A stretch of 64,000 bases of DNA from Onchidella celtica (GCA_963931925.1 OZ007570.1:56348321-56412320), one strand, 5' to 3'; positions 42,274-57,200 are shown, counted from the stretch's first letter. Translations and numbers: made by a program. Notes: generated from the sequence alone by a model not told the origin.

Positions 42274-45200
42274 TTACTTTGGCACTGCTGACACATCTAC
42301 TGCTGGAGGTGCATTGCCACTTGGATTAGCATTTGGGTCTGATGCTGGGGGTTTGGGTTTTGGCTTTGGAGGACCTTTCTGTTTCTTGGGTTCTTGACCC
42401 ATTGGCCTGAAAATCAGAAATTAGATGGGGTGTCAGTTCTCCATAACATTCTGCTCTAATGCCCAGGCAAAAAATGAGTCTTTCAAAAACCTTCCAAGCC
42501 TGCAAAACTGATTGAAAATGGTTAAAATAAATGCAACAAATTTATAAAACTGCTCATGAAAATCCATTTATTGATAAAATCAGAGTGTCAAAAATAGATC
42601 TTTGGGTGCCAGGTGATGTGTTTTAAATCCAGAATGCTGGGCACTAGCGTCTTTATAACTAACTGGCACTGACAGCTCTGCCCACACAGAGACAATCGTG
42701 GGTTAAACTGTGCAATTCTGCAAACACTTGTCTTGATCTAGTGTTCAAGGCAACTGCAGAAGCTCTCAGAGCCAGTCAGTTAGTTACAAACACACTTGTT
42801 TCTGATTAAAATGATGACTCGGTAACAGTACCCTATGAAAGTGAAACCATAACCCATAGTTACCTTTCCAATGACTGAATATTCAATTTCATTTTGTTTA
42901 TTTATCTTGGCAATGATTTGAGTTCCGATGTTAAATTAGGGAGACATCCCTGAAAGTTCGAACACTGTATATCTCGTCGCCATGGTGCAAGACTTTAAAA
43001 TTGACTTTAACTTTTGACTGGTAAGTGGAATGGAACACCACCTCCCCTCCCGCAGGGTGGAACATTACCCCTCAAGTCACACAGACACAGAACACAAACC
43101 TGCTATAGCTCTCTTTTGGCCACCTAACAAAGTAAGAGAATGTCCAAGGTTCAGTAATCCCTTGCGACTGTCGCATGGCATCCAGGTTGGCTCTGGTTTT
43201 CAAGTTTTGCTCTCTTCTCCTTAAGGCCCAAGCTCTGCGTTTCTCCAGCTCCTCTCGCATCTTTTCTCTGGCCTCTTCCTCTAGACGTTGCAGCTGTTAA
43301 GAATGAAAATAGACTTCAATTATCCAATTCAACAAGCCTTACAAGTTTTGAAATTCATAATAGTTAGTAGATAATTTTTAGAGTTTTGGGAAACTTTTAA
43401 ACATGTATTTCTTATCTGATTTTCTAGATCAGGAATGGGGAAACTTTCAAATAGTAAAGGCCAGATGTGAAAAATGCAGGGATGCAGAGGCGGTATACTT
43501 TCACCCTCATATTAACCCTTTAGAGAAGCGTTTTTCTTCAATTTTACTCATCCAGAAAGACGGAGGTTCACAGGACGAAGAAATGATAATGTGTTTACAA
43601 CAGCAGGAAGATCCACCATTGATATGTACTGATCTATAGATTTTGAGAACAAGCATTCTGATTGGCTGCAAGACCATGACGCGACTAATCACAACTGCTT
43701 TCTAAATGGGCTGATAATTGGCTTGTTTGTCTTTTTCACTATTAAACAATTGGGCCAATGTTTGGCCTCATTGTCTTTTTCACTGTAAAATAATTGGGTA
43801 AATCATTGGCCTTATCATCTATTATCTATTATATTCTACATGTGACATAATTTGCACACACAGGCTAGTGTAAGGTAAAAATCAACTGATTCTGTCTTCA
43901 TATCCAGAGTGGGGTGTTTGGAATAATGTGTTCAATCTGCACTGACGAAATGATTTTCCTTTCTTTTTTATCTTAATGTCGCAGGGACCGCTGCGTAAAG
44001 AAATTTTAGATCAAACTAGGGAGCTGGCCATAATTGTTTGGCAGACTGGATCTGGCCTATGGGCTGTATAGATTACCCACGTCTGTTCTAAATGAATTGA
44101 CACCAGTCTATTATAATGGAAATCTTTATCCAAGTTCTCACAATTAGTTGGCCTGAAGGAACAAAATAAAAGTATGTCTCCAAGGAAGCTGAAGGCAACA
44201 CCATTCAAACAATAGATTATTAACACCAGAATTATCCAAAATCTTGAAATAAATACGTCTAGTGATAATAAAATACAACTAAATTCCCCATAGGAGACAA
44301 AAGCAACACTGTTCAAATATAAATAAAAATGAACAAAAACAATAAAACGGAATGGTGGTTGTACCTCTCTCAGTCTTTCTCTTTCTTGCTCTCTTCTTGC
44401 TTCCTCTTCTCCTTCTTTCTTTCTCATTTCTTCTCTCAACCTCTCCTCCTCCTCCAACATTTCTCTCCTGAAACAATGCAAAAAATGTAAATTAAGTAAA
44501 AAATACATTGAATGTGGAGGACCTTTCTGTTTCTTGGGTTCTTGACCCATTGGCCTGAAAATCAGAAATTAGATGCACCATAGCGACGAGATAAAGAATG
44601 TTACAAAATCGTGCTGCGTACAACACAGGTGAACTGTCAGTCAACAGAAATTTCTCAGCGACTCAGTTTATTTTACTTAGAGCCTTATATTTTCACACGG
44701 GTAGTACATACATGCCACCTGTTTCATACTTGAAGACTTCTCTCTAGCTCATATATCCCTCTTACTTATAAAGCCCTCTTTTGCCCAAGAACTGTTCCTC
44801 GTGTTTCTGCCCCAAGCGTGCACATGGAAAAGTCTTCAACCATATAAAAACAACCACCAGCGTGATACTGAGCATACAAGAATGCTCTCATTGCCCAATC
44901 TTGCAAACACCTTCACTCCAATTTAATTGGATTTGTAATGATGAAAGATGCTTAATTTCTTCAATAAAATCACATCAGAATGAGCTGAAAATTTATCTGA
45001 CCGAAACTGCCCTTTCTCCATTCAAAGAAAACTCTAGAAGATGATAAATGTGTGCACTAAAATGTTCATATCTTTATTATTTTCTTCTTCAATCTGAGCC
45101 TGTAACTCTGTGTGGCAAATGATGGTAAGAAACTCGTCAGGTAGAGTGAGGCAGATGACGATCTTCAGAGGTAGAGTGGATTCTTTCATTAGATGTTTCG

Positions 45201-48200
45201 GCCTTTAACTTTCTGACGTCTTCTAGAATCCCGGCCACACCAAGTTCATGACTCTCAGTGTTCGTCACACATCTTTCCTTTTTTTGTTGCCAGGCTCTTC
45301 TTTGGGTTTGAACCAGGACCGCTGGTTTCTGGTACAGGTGTCTTATCCATTTTGCCAATGCTGCCACTAGTTATATGATATAATTTTAGGCTATATGAAT
45401 TTAGTGTTCATTTCTTTAACACCAAATCCAGCAGGAAGAATTTTCCACTGTTGTTGCTATTTCATTAAGGGCACTTCTAATTTTCCTGCCACTTAGATTG
45501 AGTTTCTTCTGTGTGGCATATGGCAAGGTATCAGGCCTGTGGTGCGCCGGTTCAAGTCTGTTTTGCCTTGGTTTTCATATGAAATCGGAACTATGGAGTT
45601 AAACGGGATCCTGCAAACTGGTGAGACCAAAACAAGTCTGTCTCACTAGCACGGGTGTGTCTAAACTGTTCTCCTTGCCAGCATCTCAACATCAATCCAA
45701 TGTAGATTTGTAAAGTATTTCTGCAAGGTTGATAGGATTGCCATACTGGCGGATTCCTTACATCAAACCAATAGCATGATGTCATCACCAGAGGATATAC
45801 GTAGGAACAATGTCATTCTTATGTGCAAACTTGACGTCACACCTATGCATCAGATTTCCATAAGGTTGCCGGCTGGGCTGAGTAGGCAGGTGGAAAGAGA
45901 GACTTTGTGCACTGAGTCAAAATACACACAAAATGTTTCAATGTGTGCAAATCCATTTACTGAAAAAGATCCTGAAATGCATTTACTGGTGGGTTTAAAC
46001 TTCAGATATACGACCTCCTGCTCAACAAAAGCATACCTTATTTTTCTTCATCTTAATTACAAGTAAAACATACCTCATTCGTTCCTCCTCTTCCTTCATC
46101 TTTCTTGCCTGCTCTTCTAATTCCCATCTTTTCTGTTCTGCAACCTCTTTCTCATCAAGCAATCTTTGGAAAGCCTCCTCTTCTGCCTATAACACAAACA
46201 AAGAGAGAAAGCCATAAAGGGTCAAATTTACAATAACAGAAATACAAAAAGAGGAGATAAAACTTTAACTCATTTGCAATGGTAAGCTGAATTATTCAGC
46301 TCGCAGATTTTTGCTTCGCTACGAAAAGCCAAATATTCGCCTCTGGTGGACACTGATTTCCAACACTAATATCTAAGCAAACTTCTCAAAATACTGAATC
46401 CCATCCTGGTTCATTGATTTTCCTTTACTTTAATATCTAATTTGTTATGTCTTGTGTTTATACCAGTGTCTAAATTTCAAACAGGATAGTGTTGAAAGTT
46501 CCTGTCCGCACCCATAAAAGTTACCGTAGGGAATGAGTTTAGTCATGGAACAACTGAAAGATAAATTGAGGAATGAAGAGTCACTGAAGAAAAGGTGGAT
46601 TTCTGGATGAGTGGAGAATGCATGGACAAAGGTTTAAATGGTTGACTGGCAGATACTGGACAAACACGCAAACAGTGGAGGACTGGTGTGTTGTAAACAT
46701 ACTGATGGACCTATCTTTGGTTTTACCATTAATATGATAAATGTGAATGGATCTGATGAAATTGGGCTCAAGGTGAAACATCAAATTATTGACAAAACAC
46801 CTCCAAAGGAATTAAAATTTTCTACAGAAATTTAGATTTGCTTATAATATAAAAGATTTGCCATTTTTCTGCATTCAGCTAAAATATTTTGCTTCAAATC
46901 GCCTTACAAATATGTCTGTTGGATTTTTTGAAGAGGTATAAAAATTTCACCTCTACTCCGGCCACTTTTGTCAGATCCACACATAAATACCTGGAAATGG
47001 CACAGCTCACAAAGGTGTTGGACTTGTCAGATAAGAACTCATTATTCAGTTCACAAATGTGAGGTTACGGCACAGAATCAGTCATGTGTCAAGTCGCTGA
47101 TGTTGAGAAAAAGATGATGGCCAAGGCTCAAAATACTGAATACTTATTTTTGCCAGTTTAGTTTATTATATGTACTATCGTTTTTAACTGACAGAATGGT
47201 AAATTTTTATTCAAACCATCAATCTGCGAGGTTTTCTCAACTGAACATATAACTGATACTGTGCCGTTACCTCACAAATTGCATCCTTGGTTCTTGTTTG
47301 TTCTATTTCCATTTTCTGTAAAACTGGAGATCTTTTAGTACGTAAAAGAGGTATAAAAAATTCATATTTTGACACTTGTTCAAAATGCATTGTGACACTT
47401 ATAAAGCTGTTTCACAGTTCTGATTTATTCTTTAACTCCTTATCACAATACTAAAGCCCCAAATGTTTAACGTCAAAGTTTTCAGTTGTGCAAAAAGTGG
47501 AACTGGAACAAACAAGAACAAAGGTCGTAAAATAGAGAATTGTCTTGTGATCCATAGCTCTAGAGAAACAAAGGCACAACAGGTGTCATGAAAATGTACC
47601 AGATTTCACCATGATTTCTGCACAAAAAACCAACCTGTCTCTCTAATTCTCTCAGTCTTTCCTCTTCTTCCTCTGCTGCTCTTTGAGCCGCCTTCATCTC
47701 AGCCTGGGGAAATGACAATATACAGTTTTGTAAAACTGCATAAACAGTGAAAACCAATGAAAAGAATGATTCATGTTATGGAAGCAACAATATACACATC
47801 AGTGACAGACTTAAGGAAAATTACCAACAGAAGCGCAATTTTGACTAAAATCAGCTATTCAGTGAATCAGTTTTTCGATTGGTTGTTTGGTTGGTAAGCC
47901 CATCAATGAGTTTACTAATCCGCCAACCCCTTTTGAATAACCAATGAACCAAATGAAAAAATGCCACACAGCACCCCATTCCATATTAACACTAATGCTG
48001 TTAGTGATAAAGTCCTGTGTCTGGTCAAGGCTATGTGAAATGTGTGGTTATGTTGCAAATTTAGCATTTGGAACTTGCAATGACCTGCAAACCTCAACAA
48101 AGCATAAATTTCCAAAAAGTTGATTTCATTCATGGGTGGGAATTGGAAAAACCTTCACAGAGCTAAAAATGAAACAAAACCACACAACAAGCCTGAACTT

Positions 48201-51200
48201 AGCTGTAAACTTGCATATTTCGAATTTTCATGCACACTTGATGACACATGAATATACACAGACTGAGGGTGGACAAAAATCTCAATATGGCCAGGGAGGA
48301 CAATTTAGACATGTTTCATTGGATCTGACAGGAAAAGGGTTGAAAAATTAGCTGATTTTTTTTTCAGCTCTCTGTATTGGTTGGGTTAACGAAACAAAAA
48401 AACCAACAATCAATCATTCCTTCACCAGATCAGTCTAATTGCCAAATTGTTTGCATGTACAACTAAAAACTGATTTACCTCAAATCTCTCCTGTGCAGCC
48501 AACTCTTGCTCTTCTCTTTTAGCTTCTTCTTCTTCTCTCAATCGTCTGGCCATCTCAGCATCAGCAATTCTGTCCAGCATCTCCTGTTCCTTCTGTCTGG
48601 CTGCCTCGATCATGGTTTTCTCTTTCTCTCTGGCAATTTATTTTATCATCAAGATAAAATTACATGCTAAATTGGACATTAACTTAGAACAATGTGAAAC
48701 ATTATAATATCTGAGTGCATGACTGAGAAATATTTTATTGTCAAAACCATTTCCGTGACTTGGTGTATAAGCTGACTACTTCCAGAAAAGATGTGTCTGA
48801 TCTATTTGAGGTAAACTCACTAACACTATCTCCGGATGCTTTATTATTCCAGGTGCCTGATAAGTGCAATATAAAACTAGCTTTAAATTTTATTATGAGA
48901 TATGATGTTTTGTTTATAACTGTGCCATTAAAAAAAAATACTCAGTCATGACAAATTTGTCATATGCATGCAATTAACCATAAGCCTCACTGACTTTCTA
49001 CAGTGAAAAGCATATTCAAATGTTTATTTGACCTTCAGCGTATGACAATCTCACAGTTTGAGTTCTGTCTATTTGTTAAATATTTTCCTTTCCTGCTACA
49101 TATGAAGTAGCTGCTGGTTTTATATTACATGTTAAATTCTGAATATTTTTCTCTCCATAACATATCCAGCATATTGCAGTCTTCTTTCATATATAAATTG
49201 ATGTGTTTGAAGTTCTGCAATTTAAACTACATGGCCACAACACTTAACAAATTATTCCAGTATTTTTAATTCATTCCCAATGGTAACTTTTGTGGGGGAG
49301 GATGGGAACTCTCAACACTATCCAGTTTGAAATTAAAGGTGGTTCAAAGATGTTGTTTTCTTTAACTCAATTTGAACACAAGACATAACATATTATACAT
49401 TAAAAGTAAAGGAAAATCAATGAACCAGGATGGGATTCAATATTTTGAAAAGTTGGCTTAGATATTACTGTTGGAAAATCGGTGTCCACTCGAGCCGAAT
49501 ATACAGCATTCCATAGCAAATGAGTTAAAGAAGTGCAATACAAAAACATTAAACAAACAGATATAGATGAACCTTTTGTTAATTGCCTCCTGCTTCTTCT
49601 TCTCCAAGTCTGCCTTTCTCCTGGCTTCTCTCTCTTCTCTTTGTATCTTTCTGAGTGCAGCAAGCTGAGCTCTGGCATCTGCCTCTGCTTGCTCTATCTC
49701 TTCCTCTTCTTGTCTTATGGATTCCATTCTCTCCTCTAGTTCCTAAGACACAACAAAAGGAACATGGTCAAAGAAGCATGTGAATGAAGAGTGGCTGCTG
49801 ATGTGTTCTTTTCTGTACATAATAATAGAATATTGTTGTCCATACTGATGTGTCAATGATTTTAATGGTTTTCAGTTATGGTTTTGAGTTAAGACTACCT
49901 CATTAATGCTTGAGGGTTTTGAGTTTGAGTTTGGCTTTTATGGCGCGTCAGCACAATAACCGCCACTTTGCACCTATCACGGTTTGTTTGGGTACTTTAT
50001 TTATGTCTTGTATTCACAGGCTTGTGGTGGTATGATCTATATTCTCACAATGTGACATATCTTTCATAGTTTTGAAGTTACAGCAGAAATGTTTTTGTCA
50101 CATCCAACAATAACAAAGGTGACCAAAATTTTGAAACACTTTACTGTAATATGAGAAAATTGTTCGTATGCCAGTAGGTGAGAAGGGTGACGAGATACTA
50201 GACATGTATTATATTATACCAGTTGACCCATTGACTCAGGGAATACATAGATGTGATTTTTAAAGTTGAGTTTTCATCACCAGTGTGTAAACTGAGGCGC
50301 ATAACGAAATTTCCTGTCACACTTTTTAATTCCACTTGCAGAAAATGCATCTTTTTTGGAGCAACTCTAAAAGTTGGGAGTACTTTCTTCTGTTCCATTC
50401 AGTTGTGGCTCAAAATCAATGAAAGTATTGAAAGTACAGCGAACTTCAAGTCCTTTAAATTGTGCCCACACACACCCTTGCATCTTTCTGTGCATAATAA
50501 GATATTTAGTAGAATGTAAGTCTCAGTGGTTAAAAAACCTTTCATGAATACATTGGAGGCCTTACTTCCTTTATAAATATGATAACTTATTTCCTCCTTT
50601 TGTCTAATAATAATGCACAGACGTAAAATTTAGATGCAAGGAGATGTAAGGAGCAGGTCAGTATCTCTTCATTAGCAAGACTAATATGATGAATAAAATA
50701 CAGTAACATGGTAGCTAAACACCAACTTTTTCACCATCTAGGTAAATTTGCCTCGGTGATTTTGTGCCATAGTTCATCTAATTATCAAATGGTAATTAAT
50801 CCTTTGCAATTTGTGAAATCTACTTAAATTTTCACTTCTTATTTAATATAAACGCTTTACAGATTGACAGTGTACCTGGGCTTTTCTCCTTTTCTCTGCC
50901 TCTTTGGTTTTCCTTGATTCCTCCTTCAGCGTAATCTTCTCTTGCAACTGTTTTGCTTCTTCTAATCTCCTCTGAAAGGAACAGAGAGAAAAATAAATCC
51001 ATTAAGTGATGAGATAGGTAGCCATGTATATAAATACAAAAAAGTATTTCATTCTTTTAACACTGAAAAGAACTTATTTACTATCCATCAGTCATAAACA
51101 AAATGGAGAATAACTTTATCACTGACAAAAAAAATGTTGCGTCAAGTATCAGCTTTATGACCAACTTACTGCAGGTATATGGGATAGCCTCACAATTCCT

Positions 51201-54200
51201 TATGACTTCAAATGAGCTAAGGTAAAGTAAGGAAAGGGATGACAGTCTTCTATTACTGCACTTTGTTTTAAGATATCGAATTACGTTGTTTACATCATCA
51301 ATATGTAGTATATTCATGAATGTGACGTTTTTCTTATTGTGATTTACACTGTGTTGATTTCTATTGTCATTTCTGATGGTGCTTGAGAAACATTTTGCAA
51401 ATGAATGAATGAATGAATAAGCATGTGCATATATATAAATAAAGTAAATAAATAAATAAAGATAAATAAATAAATAAATAAATTCAATGTTATATTCATG
51501 GAATTAATAATCCCCCCAAAAAGTTATAATATTTTGAGACATGAAGTCACTTAATTATCCTGGTGAATATCGACATGCTTATTAACCATATATATATGGC
51601 CTTTAGCGTCTTTACAGACGGTCTTAGCAGCTAGAATATTCACTTTCACTTTGACTGACAGCTTCTCTCGTGGCTTATTCTACCAATGTTTGACCCGAGA
51701 GTGCGATGGCAGTGATTGCAGGTCAGTCTTTTGGGTTCACTTTGGCGAGTGTTTTCATTCCGCCTCTGTCGTTTTGTCAGGTATGTTTCTTTTGCCTTGA
51801 AGTCTATTGCGAGCGTGCCACTGCGCAATTTTTGTCTCCATCTGCTTCGATCATTTGCAAGGTTCTCCCATTCATTGGGGTCGATGTTGAATGCTTTCAT
51901 CGTGACCTTGCAAGTGTCTTTGAATCGCAGATGTGGCCTACCTCTGGGTCGGTTGCCAGTAGCAAGTTCCCCGTAGAGAATTTGTCTGGGGATGCGATCA
52001 TTTTCCATACGGTGGAGATGTCCAAGCCACCGCAGTCTTTTTTTGCCTAGGAGAGCCTGAGTTGATGGAATGTTGGCTCGGCTCAGAACTTCGATATTTG
52101 AGATCCTGTCTTGCCACTTGATCTTGAGAATTTTGCGTAGGCAGCGCAGGTGGAAGGAGTTGAGGGATCTTTCATGTTTGGAGTAGGTGGTCCATGTCTC
52201 TGAGCCATACAGCAGGGTGCTTAGGACGCAAGTTTGGTACACGAGTACCTTTGTTTTGATGGTCAGCTTGCTATTGTTCCACACCCTTTTTGAGAGTTTG
52301 CCAAAAGCTGTGGCCGCCTTTCCTATTCTGGCATTTATTTCAGTTGTTATGTCTGTGCTACCACTGATGGTTGAGCCTAGGTAGCAGAATTTTCCCACTT
52401 GCTCCAGAGGAGAGCCATTCAGCATGATTGGGTTGGGGTTTCTCAAGCCTTGTGTCAAAACTACAGTTTTTGAGACACTGATCCTTAGCATGAATTTGTC
52501 ACAGGCTTTGGCAAGGCTATTGATGAGAGCCTGGAGCGTGGTTTCATCGTGGGCCACGATTGCAGCATCATCTTTAATAAGCCCATATAAGAATAATAAA
52601 AATATACCTGTTTTTCCTGTCTCTGCTGCTCTTTCAAAGCCTCTCTCTCCTTGGCCAGTTCCTTCTTTTTGTCAGCTTCTGGATTTTTCTTTTTCTTCGT
52701 TACCGGACTTTTCCCTTTCTTGTTTCCTTTGGGTTTTGCTGGTACCAGTATGGATTTCTTTGTCTCTGGTCGGGGAGTTGCCCCACCATCTTGGATCTCT
52801 TCCTGAGCCTTCTTGATTCTCTCCTGAGATACAATAATTTTTGGGTAAAACATCAACTCTTGGACATGTAAATGAAATATATATAATAAAATATTTACAA
52901 ATGATATAAATGAAAACATGCAGCCATATGAATGGATAAAAAATTTTTTCCGATAAAAACAAAATTTTAAAAAATTTTCTTGACAAATCTGTGAGAATTT
53001 AAACTGATATAGACTGGTATAGGACACTCAATGCGGTGAGCTCTTTTGGTGGGGTCTCCTTCTGTCCTATCGTTCAGTTATACTCAGTCTTTCATCTTGT
53101 TTCTTTTTCTAGCACAATGTGACAGTTACTGTGTCAACGTGCTTTCTTCAAATACAAACCAAAACTTCAGGATATTGGATAGATAAGATCTAGCGAAGTA
53201 GAATGTACAACCTGTATCAAATTTAATCCGCACAACAATGATCTTTCTCTCGATCCGGCTCGATACTATTTCCTGTATAAATTACTCTGAACTATATTAA
53301 ATCTATTCAGTAACCACACACAGCTTTTCTATGGAGTCCTTTGATTGTAGTGTTAAAGACAGTTCAAAATTTGCAAGCGTCTAAGCAGAGACTCGCCCGT
53401 GCAGATGCGGGGCTCTCTTGTAGAAGAGGGACAGCAGAGAATACATCTGACGTGATACTGCGTGTCGTAAGAGGCGACTAAAGGTGCAAAGGTCCTGGTC
53501 TCCCGAGAAGAGCCAGTTGGCGGTGGGCCAACTACCCACCCTGTAAAAATAAACCAGTTACAGAAACACAAGCAAATACTTCAAATCAGTCTTTTATCTT
53601 GGGAGAAGGGGGAGCATCTGCACCTGTAGATTCAATGAAGGACAATGGACAAAGCCGAAAGGACGCCACTGGCCCGACTGCTCCTTCATCAAGCAAGTCA
53701 CTCCGGATTGCGTCGTGGAATGTCCGCTCCATGTATGAAGCAGGAAAGAGTGCCCAGGTTACAATGGAGATGAGGCGATACAGACTGCACATACTTGGAG
53801 TTAGCGAGACCCGCTGGATACAGTCCGGACTGAAACAACTTAATACTGGGGAAAAGATTTTGTATTCTGGAAGGGAGGACAAAAAGCATACAGAAGGAGT
53901 AGCGATCATCTTGAGCAAGCACGCCCAGAGGTCACTGAGGGGATGGGAACCCTATGGAAGGAGAATTATATTGGCATCATTTACTACTAAGAACAAGAAC
54001 ATCAACATGAACATTGTGCAGATATACGCCCCAACAAATGAAGCAACCGATGAGGACAAGGACGACTTCTACAACCAGCTTCAGGAAATAGTTGACACAT
54101 TGCCAAGAAAAGATGTGAACATTATAATGGGAGACGCCAATGCCAAGATAGGACAGGACAATACAGGGTATGAGGACATTATGGGGTGCAATGGTTTAGG

Positions 54201-57200
54201 ACAAATGAATGAGAATGGAGAGCGGTTTGCAAGTTTCTGCGCATTTAACAGCTATGTGATTGGAGGTTCAGTACTCCCACACAAGAGGATCCATAAGGCC
54301 ACTTGGATTTCACCGGATGGAGTAACTGAAAATCAGATAGACCACTTTTGCATCACCCGACGATTCAGACGCTCACTAGAGGATGTCATAGTACAGAGAG
54401 GAGCAGATGTTGGATCTGACCATCACATGCTGCTGGCAAGACTCAAACTCCGCCTCAAGAAACAAGGTACCAGAGCAGGAACAAAGAGGAGAAAGTTTCA
54501 AGTGAGCCTTCTGGATGGAGACAAGAAGGAAGAGTTCCAGCTGACACTGAGGAATAGATTCAAACCCCTTGTTGACCTCGAAGAGACAGTAGATTTGGAG
54601 ACTCACTGGGCTAAGGTAAAAGGAGTATTTACATCGACATGTCAGGATGTTATTGGGGAAAAGAAAGTGGAACACAAGGAATGGATCAGTCAAAAATCAC
54701 TGGACTTGATAAGGATAAGAAGAGACCTAAAAGAACGGGTAAATGCAAGTCGTACAAGAAGCTCAAGAGTTGGTAACCAGGAAGAGTACCGGGCATCAGC
54801 TAAAGAGGTCAAAAAATCAATTAAAAAAGACAAAGAGGAGTTCATAGGAATGTTAGCAGAGAAAGCAGAGAAGGCAGCAACAGGAGGACACATGAGGATC
54901 CTCTACCAGACTACAAAGACTCTTGCTGGAAAATATGGAAAACCTGAAGTTCCTGTCAAGGATTACAACAGGAAGGCTATTTTTGGAAAGGAAGCTCAGG
55001 CAAAAAGATGGATAGAACATTTTAACAGCCTCTTGAACAGACCTCCACCAAGCAACCCACCCGACATTCTACCCGCAAGAAATGATTTACCGATCAGTTG
55101 CGACCCTCCGACTAAAGCAGAGATTAATGATGCCATAAAGCAGTTAAATCGAGGCAAGGCAGCTGGACCAGACCAGATCCCACCAGAGGCGCTGAAGGCA
55201 GATGCTGCTGGGGCTGCAGAGGGTCTGCACTCACTATTCTCGAGGATTTGGATCGGAGGCAAGTTTCCAAAGGACTGGAAGGAAGGACACCTCGTGAAGC
55301 TCCCAAAAAAAGGGGACCTCAGCAATTGTAGTAACTACAGAGGAATCACACTTCTCTCCATCCCAGGAAAGGTTTTCAATCGGATTATTCTCAAGCGAAT
55401 ACAGAATGCAACAGACCAAAAACTTCGCGAGGAGCAAGCTGGTTTCAGGAGTAATCGATCAACCACCGACCAGATCGCCACGCTGAGAATCATAGTAGAG
55501 CAGTCGCTAGAGTGGAACTCCCAACTGATAGTGAACTTCCTTGACTACGAGAAGGCCTTTGATAGCATCGATAGAGAAACACTGTGGAGAATATTGAGAC
55601 ATTATGGAATCCCAGAGAAGATGGTGAATCTTATCAAGAGCATGTACGAGGGGACAAGTTGCAGAGTCGTACATGATGGTGAGCTTACTGACAGCTTTGA
55701 TATCAAGACTGGTGTTAGGCAGGGTTGTTTGCTGTCCCCATTTCTGTTTATCCTGGTGATTGATTGGCTTATGAAAGAAACCACCAGTGGAGGAAGAAAT
55801 GGCATACAATGGACCCCATGGACACAGCTGGACGATCTAGATTTTGCAGATGACTTGGCACTATTGTCGCACACACACGACCAGATGCAAGCAAAGACTA
55901 CAGCTCTAAACAAAATTTCAGAATCTATTGGATTGAGGATACATCCCGCGAAGTCGAAGGTCCTAAAAATTGTTGCACCCCTAAGCGAACAAGTCACAGT
56001 AGGAGATCAACCACTGGAAGATGTAGAGTCCTTCTGCTATCTTGGTAGTATCATTGACAATAAGGGAGGAACAGAGGCAGAAGTCAAAGCACGAATTGGA
56101 AAGGCACAGGCAGCTTTCACATCCTTAAGCAAGATTTGGAGAACCAAGGATATATCTCTAAAAACAAAGCTGAGGATATTCAACTCGAACGTGAAGTCAG
56201 TCCTGTTGTATGGATGTGAGACTTGGAATGCGTCCCAGGCCTGCATAAAGAGAATCCAAGTTTTCATCAACAGATGTTTGAGGAAGCTACTTAAGATCAG
56301 ATGGACAGACAAGGTCAGCAATGAAATTGTATGGAAAAGAACAAGACAGAACCCAGTCAGAGAGGAAATTGGTAGGAGGCGATGGAGATGGATCGGCCAC
56401 ACTCTCAGGAGGCCAGGAAACAGCATCACGAAGAAGGTATTGGACTGGAATCCCCAGGGCAAGAGATCAAGAGGAAGGCCGCGCGGAACGTGGAGAAGAG
56501 CCAGAGAAAATGATGTGCAACGAAGCGGAAAGACTTGGAATAATGTAAAGAGGCTGGCCCATGATAGAGAGGGATGGAAGGTGTTTGTTGGTGGCCTATA
56601 CCCTGATCCAGGGTGAGAAAGGCAATGATGATGATGATGAAGCAGAGACTGAACAAATCTTATCACAAGAAAAAATTGTGGGCTGGAGTATTTCACTGTG
56701 ATGCAATTTTGCCCTCTTTTTTTTTAACTCAACATTGAATGACATTTTCAAAAAATGATAAAATTAATTTCTTAAGTGCCAACGATTTTTAATCCAGTCT
56801 CCCTTCTACTAACCTATCATTTTTAATAAACTTTCAGGCAATTTCTTTTAAAGTTGTTATGATGGTAACATATAATGATTTTCTTCTTTCGGCTCCCTTT
56901 AATAAGCCCAGCACATGGGAGACTTTATTTAACACACATTCAATTTAATGCAATTTCCCTGTCTACAAACAAGAGCACACAGTGCACATAAGATCTGAAG
57001 TAAGACCTTAGCCAGGAGCACAGCTTTATCCTGAGTAATGCCAAGTATTTGATCTAGTGTTCACAATAATTTTACCATCAAGGCTTCTTGTGCCAGTGCA
57101 AAGTCTTCAGCTGACAGACCCTCAGCTTCCTCAGTCTGCAGGACACTCCCACCTAAGGCGCTATCAACAGCTGATTGCACTGGGAAGTCAGAAAAAAATA

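Noticed and set aside
51706-52050. Plus-strand frames opposite the truncated LINE
   Set aside because: Antisense shadows of the LINE reading frame.
53586-56696. Several minus-strand frames of 60-219 codons
   Set aside because: They are shadows of the intact LINE frame on the plus strand.
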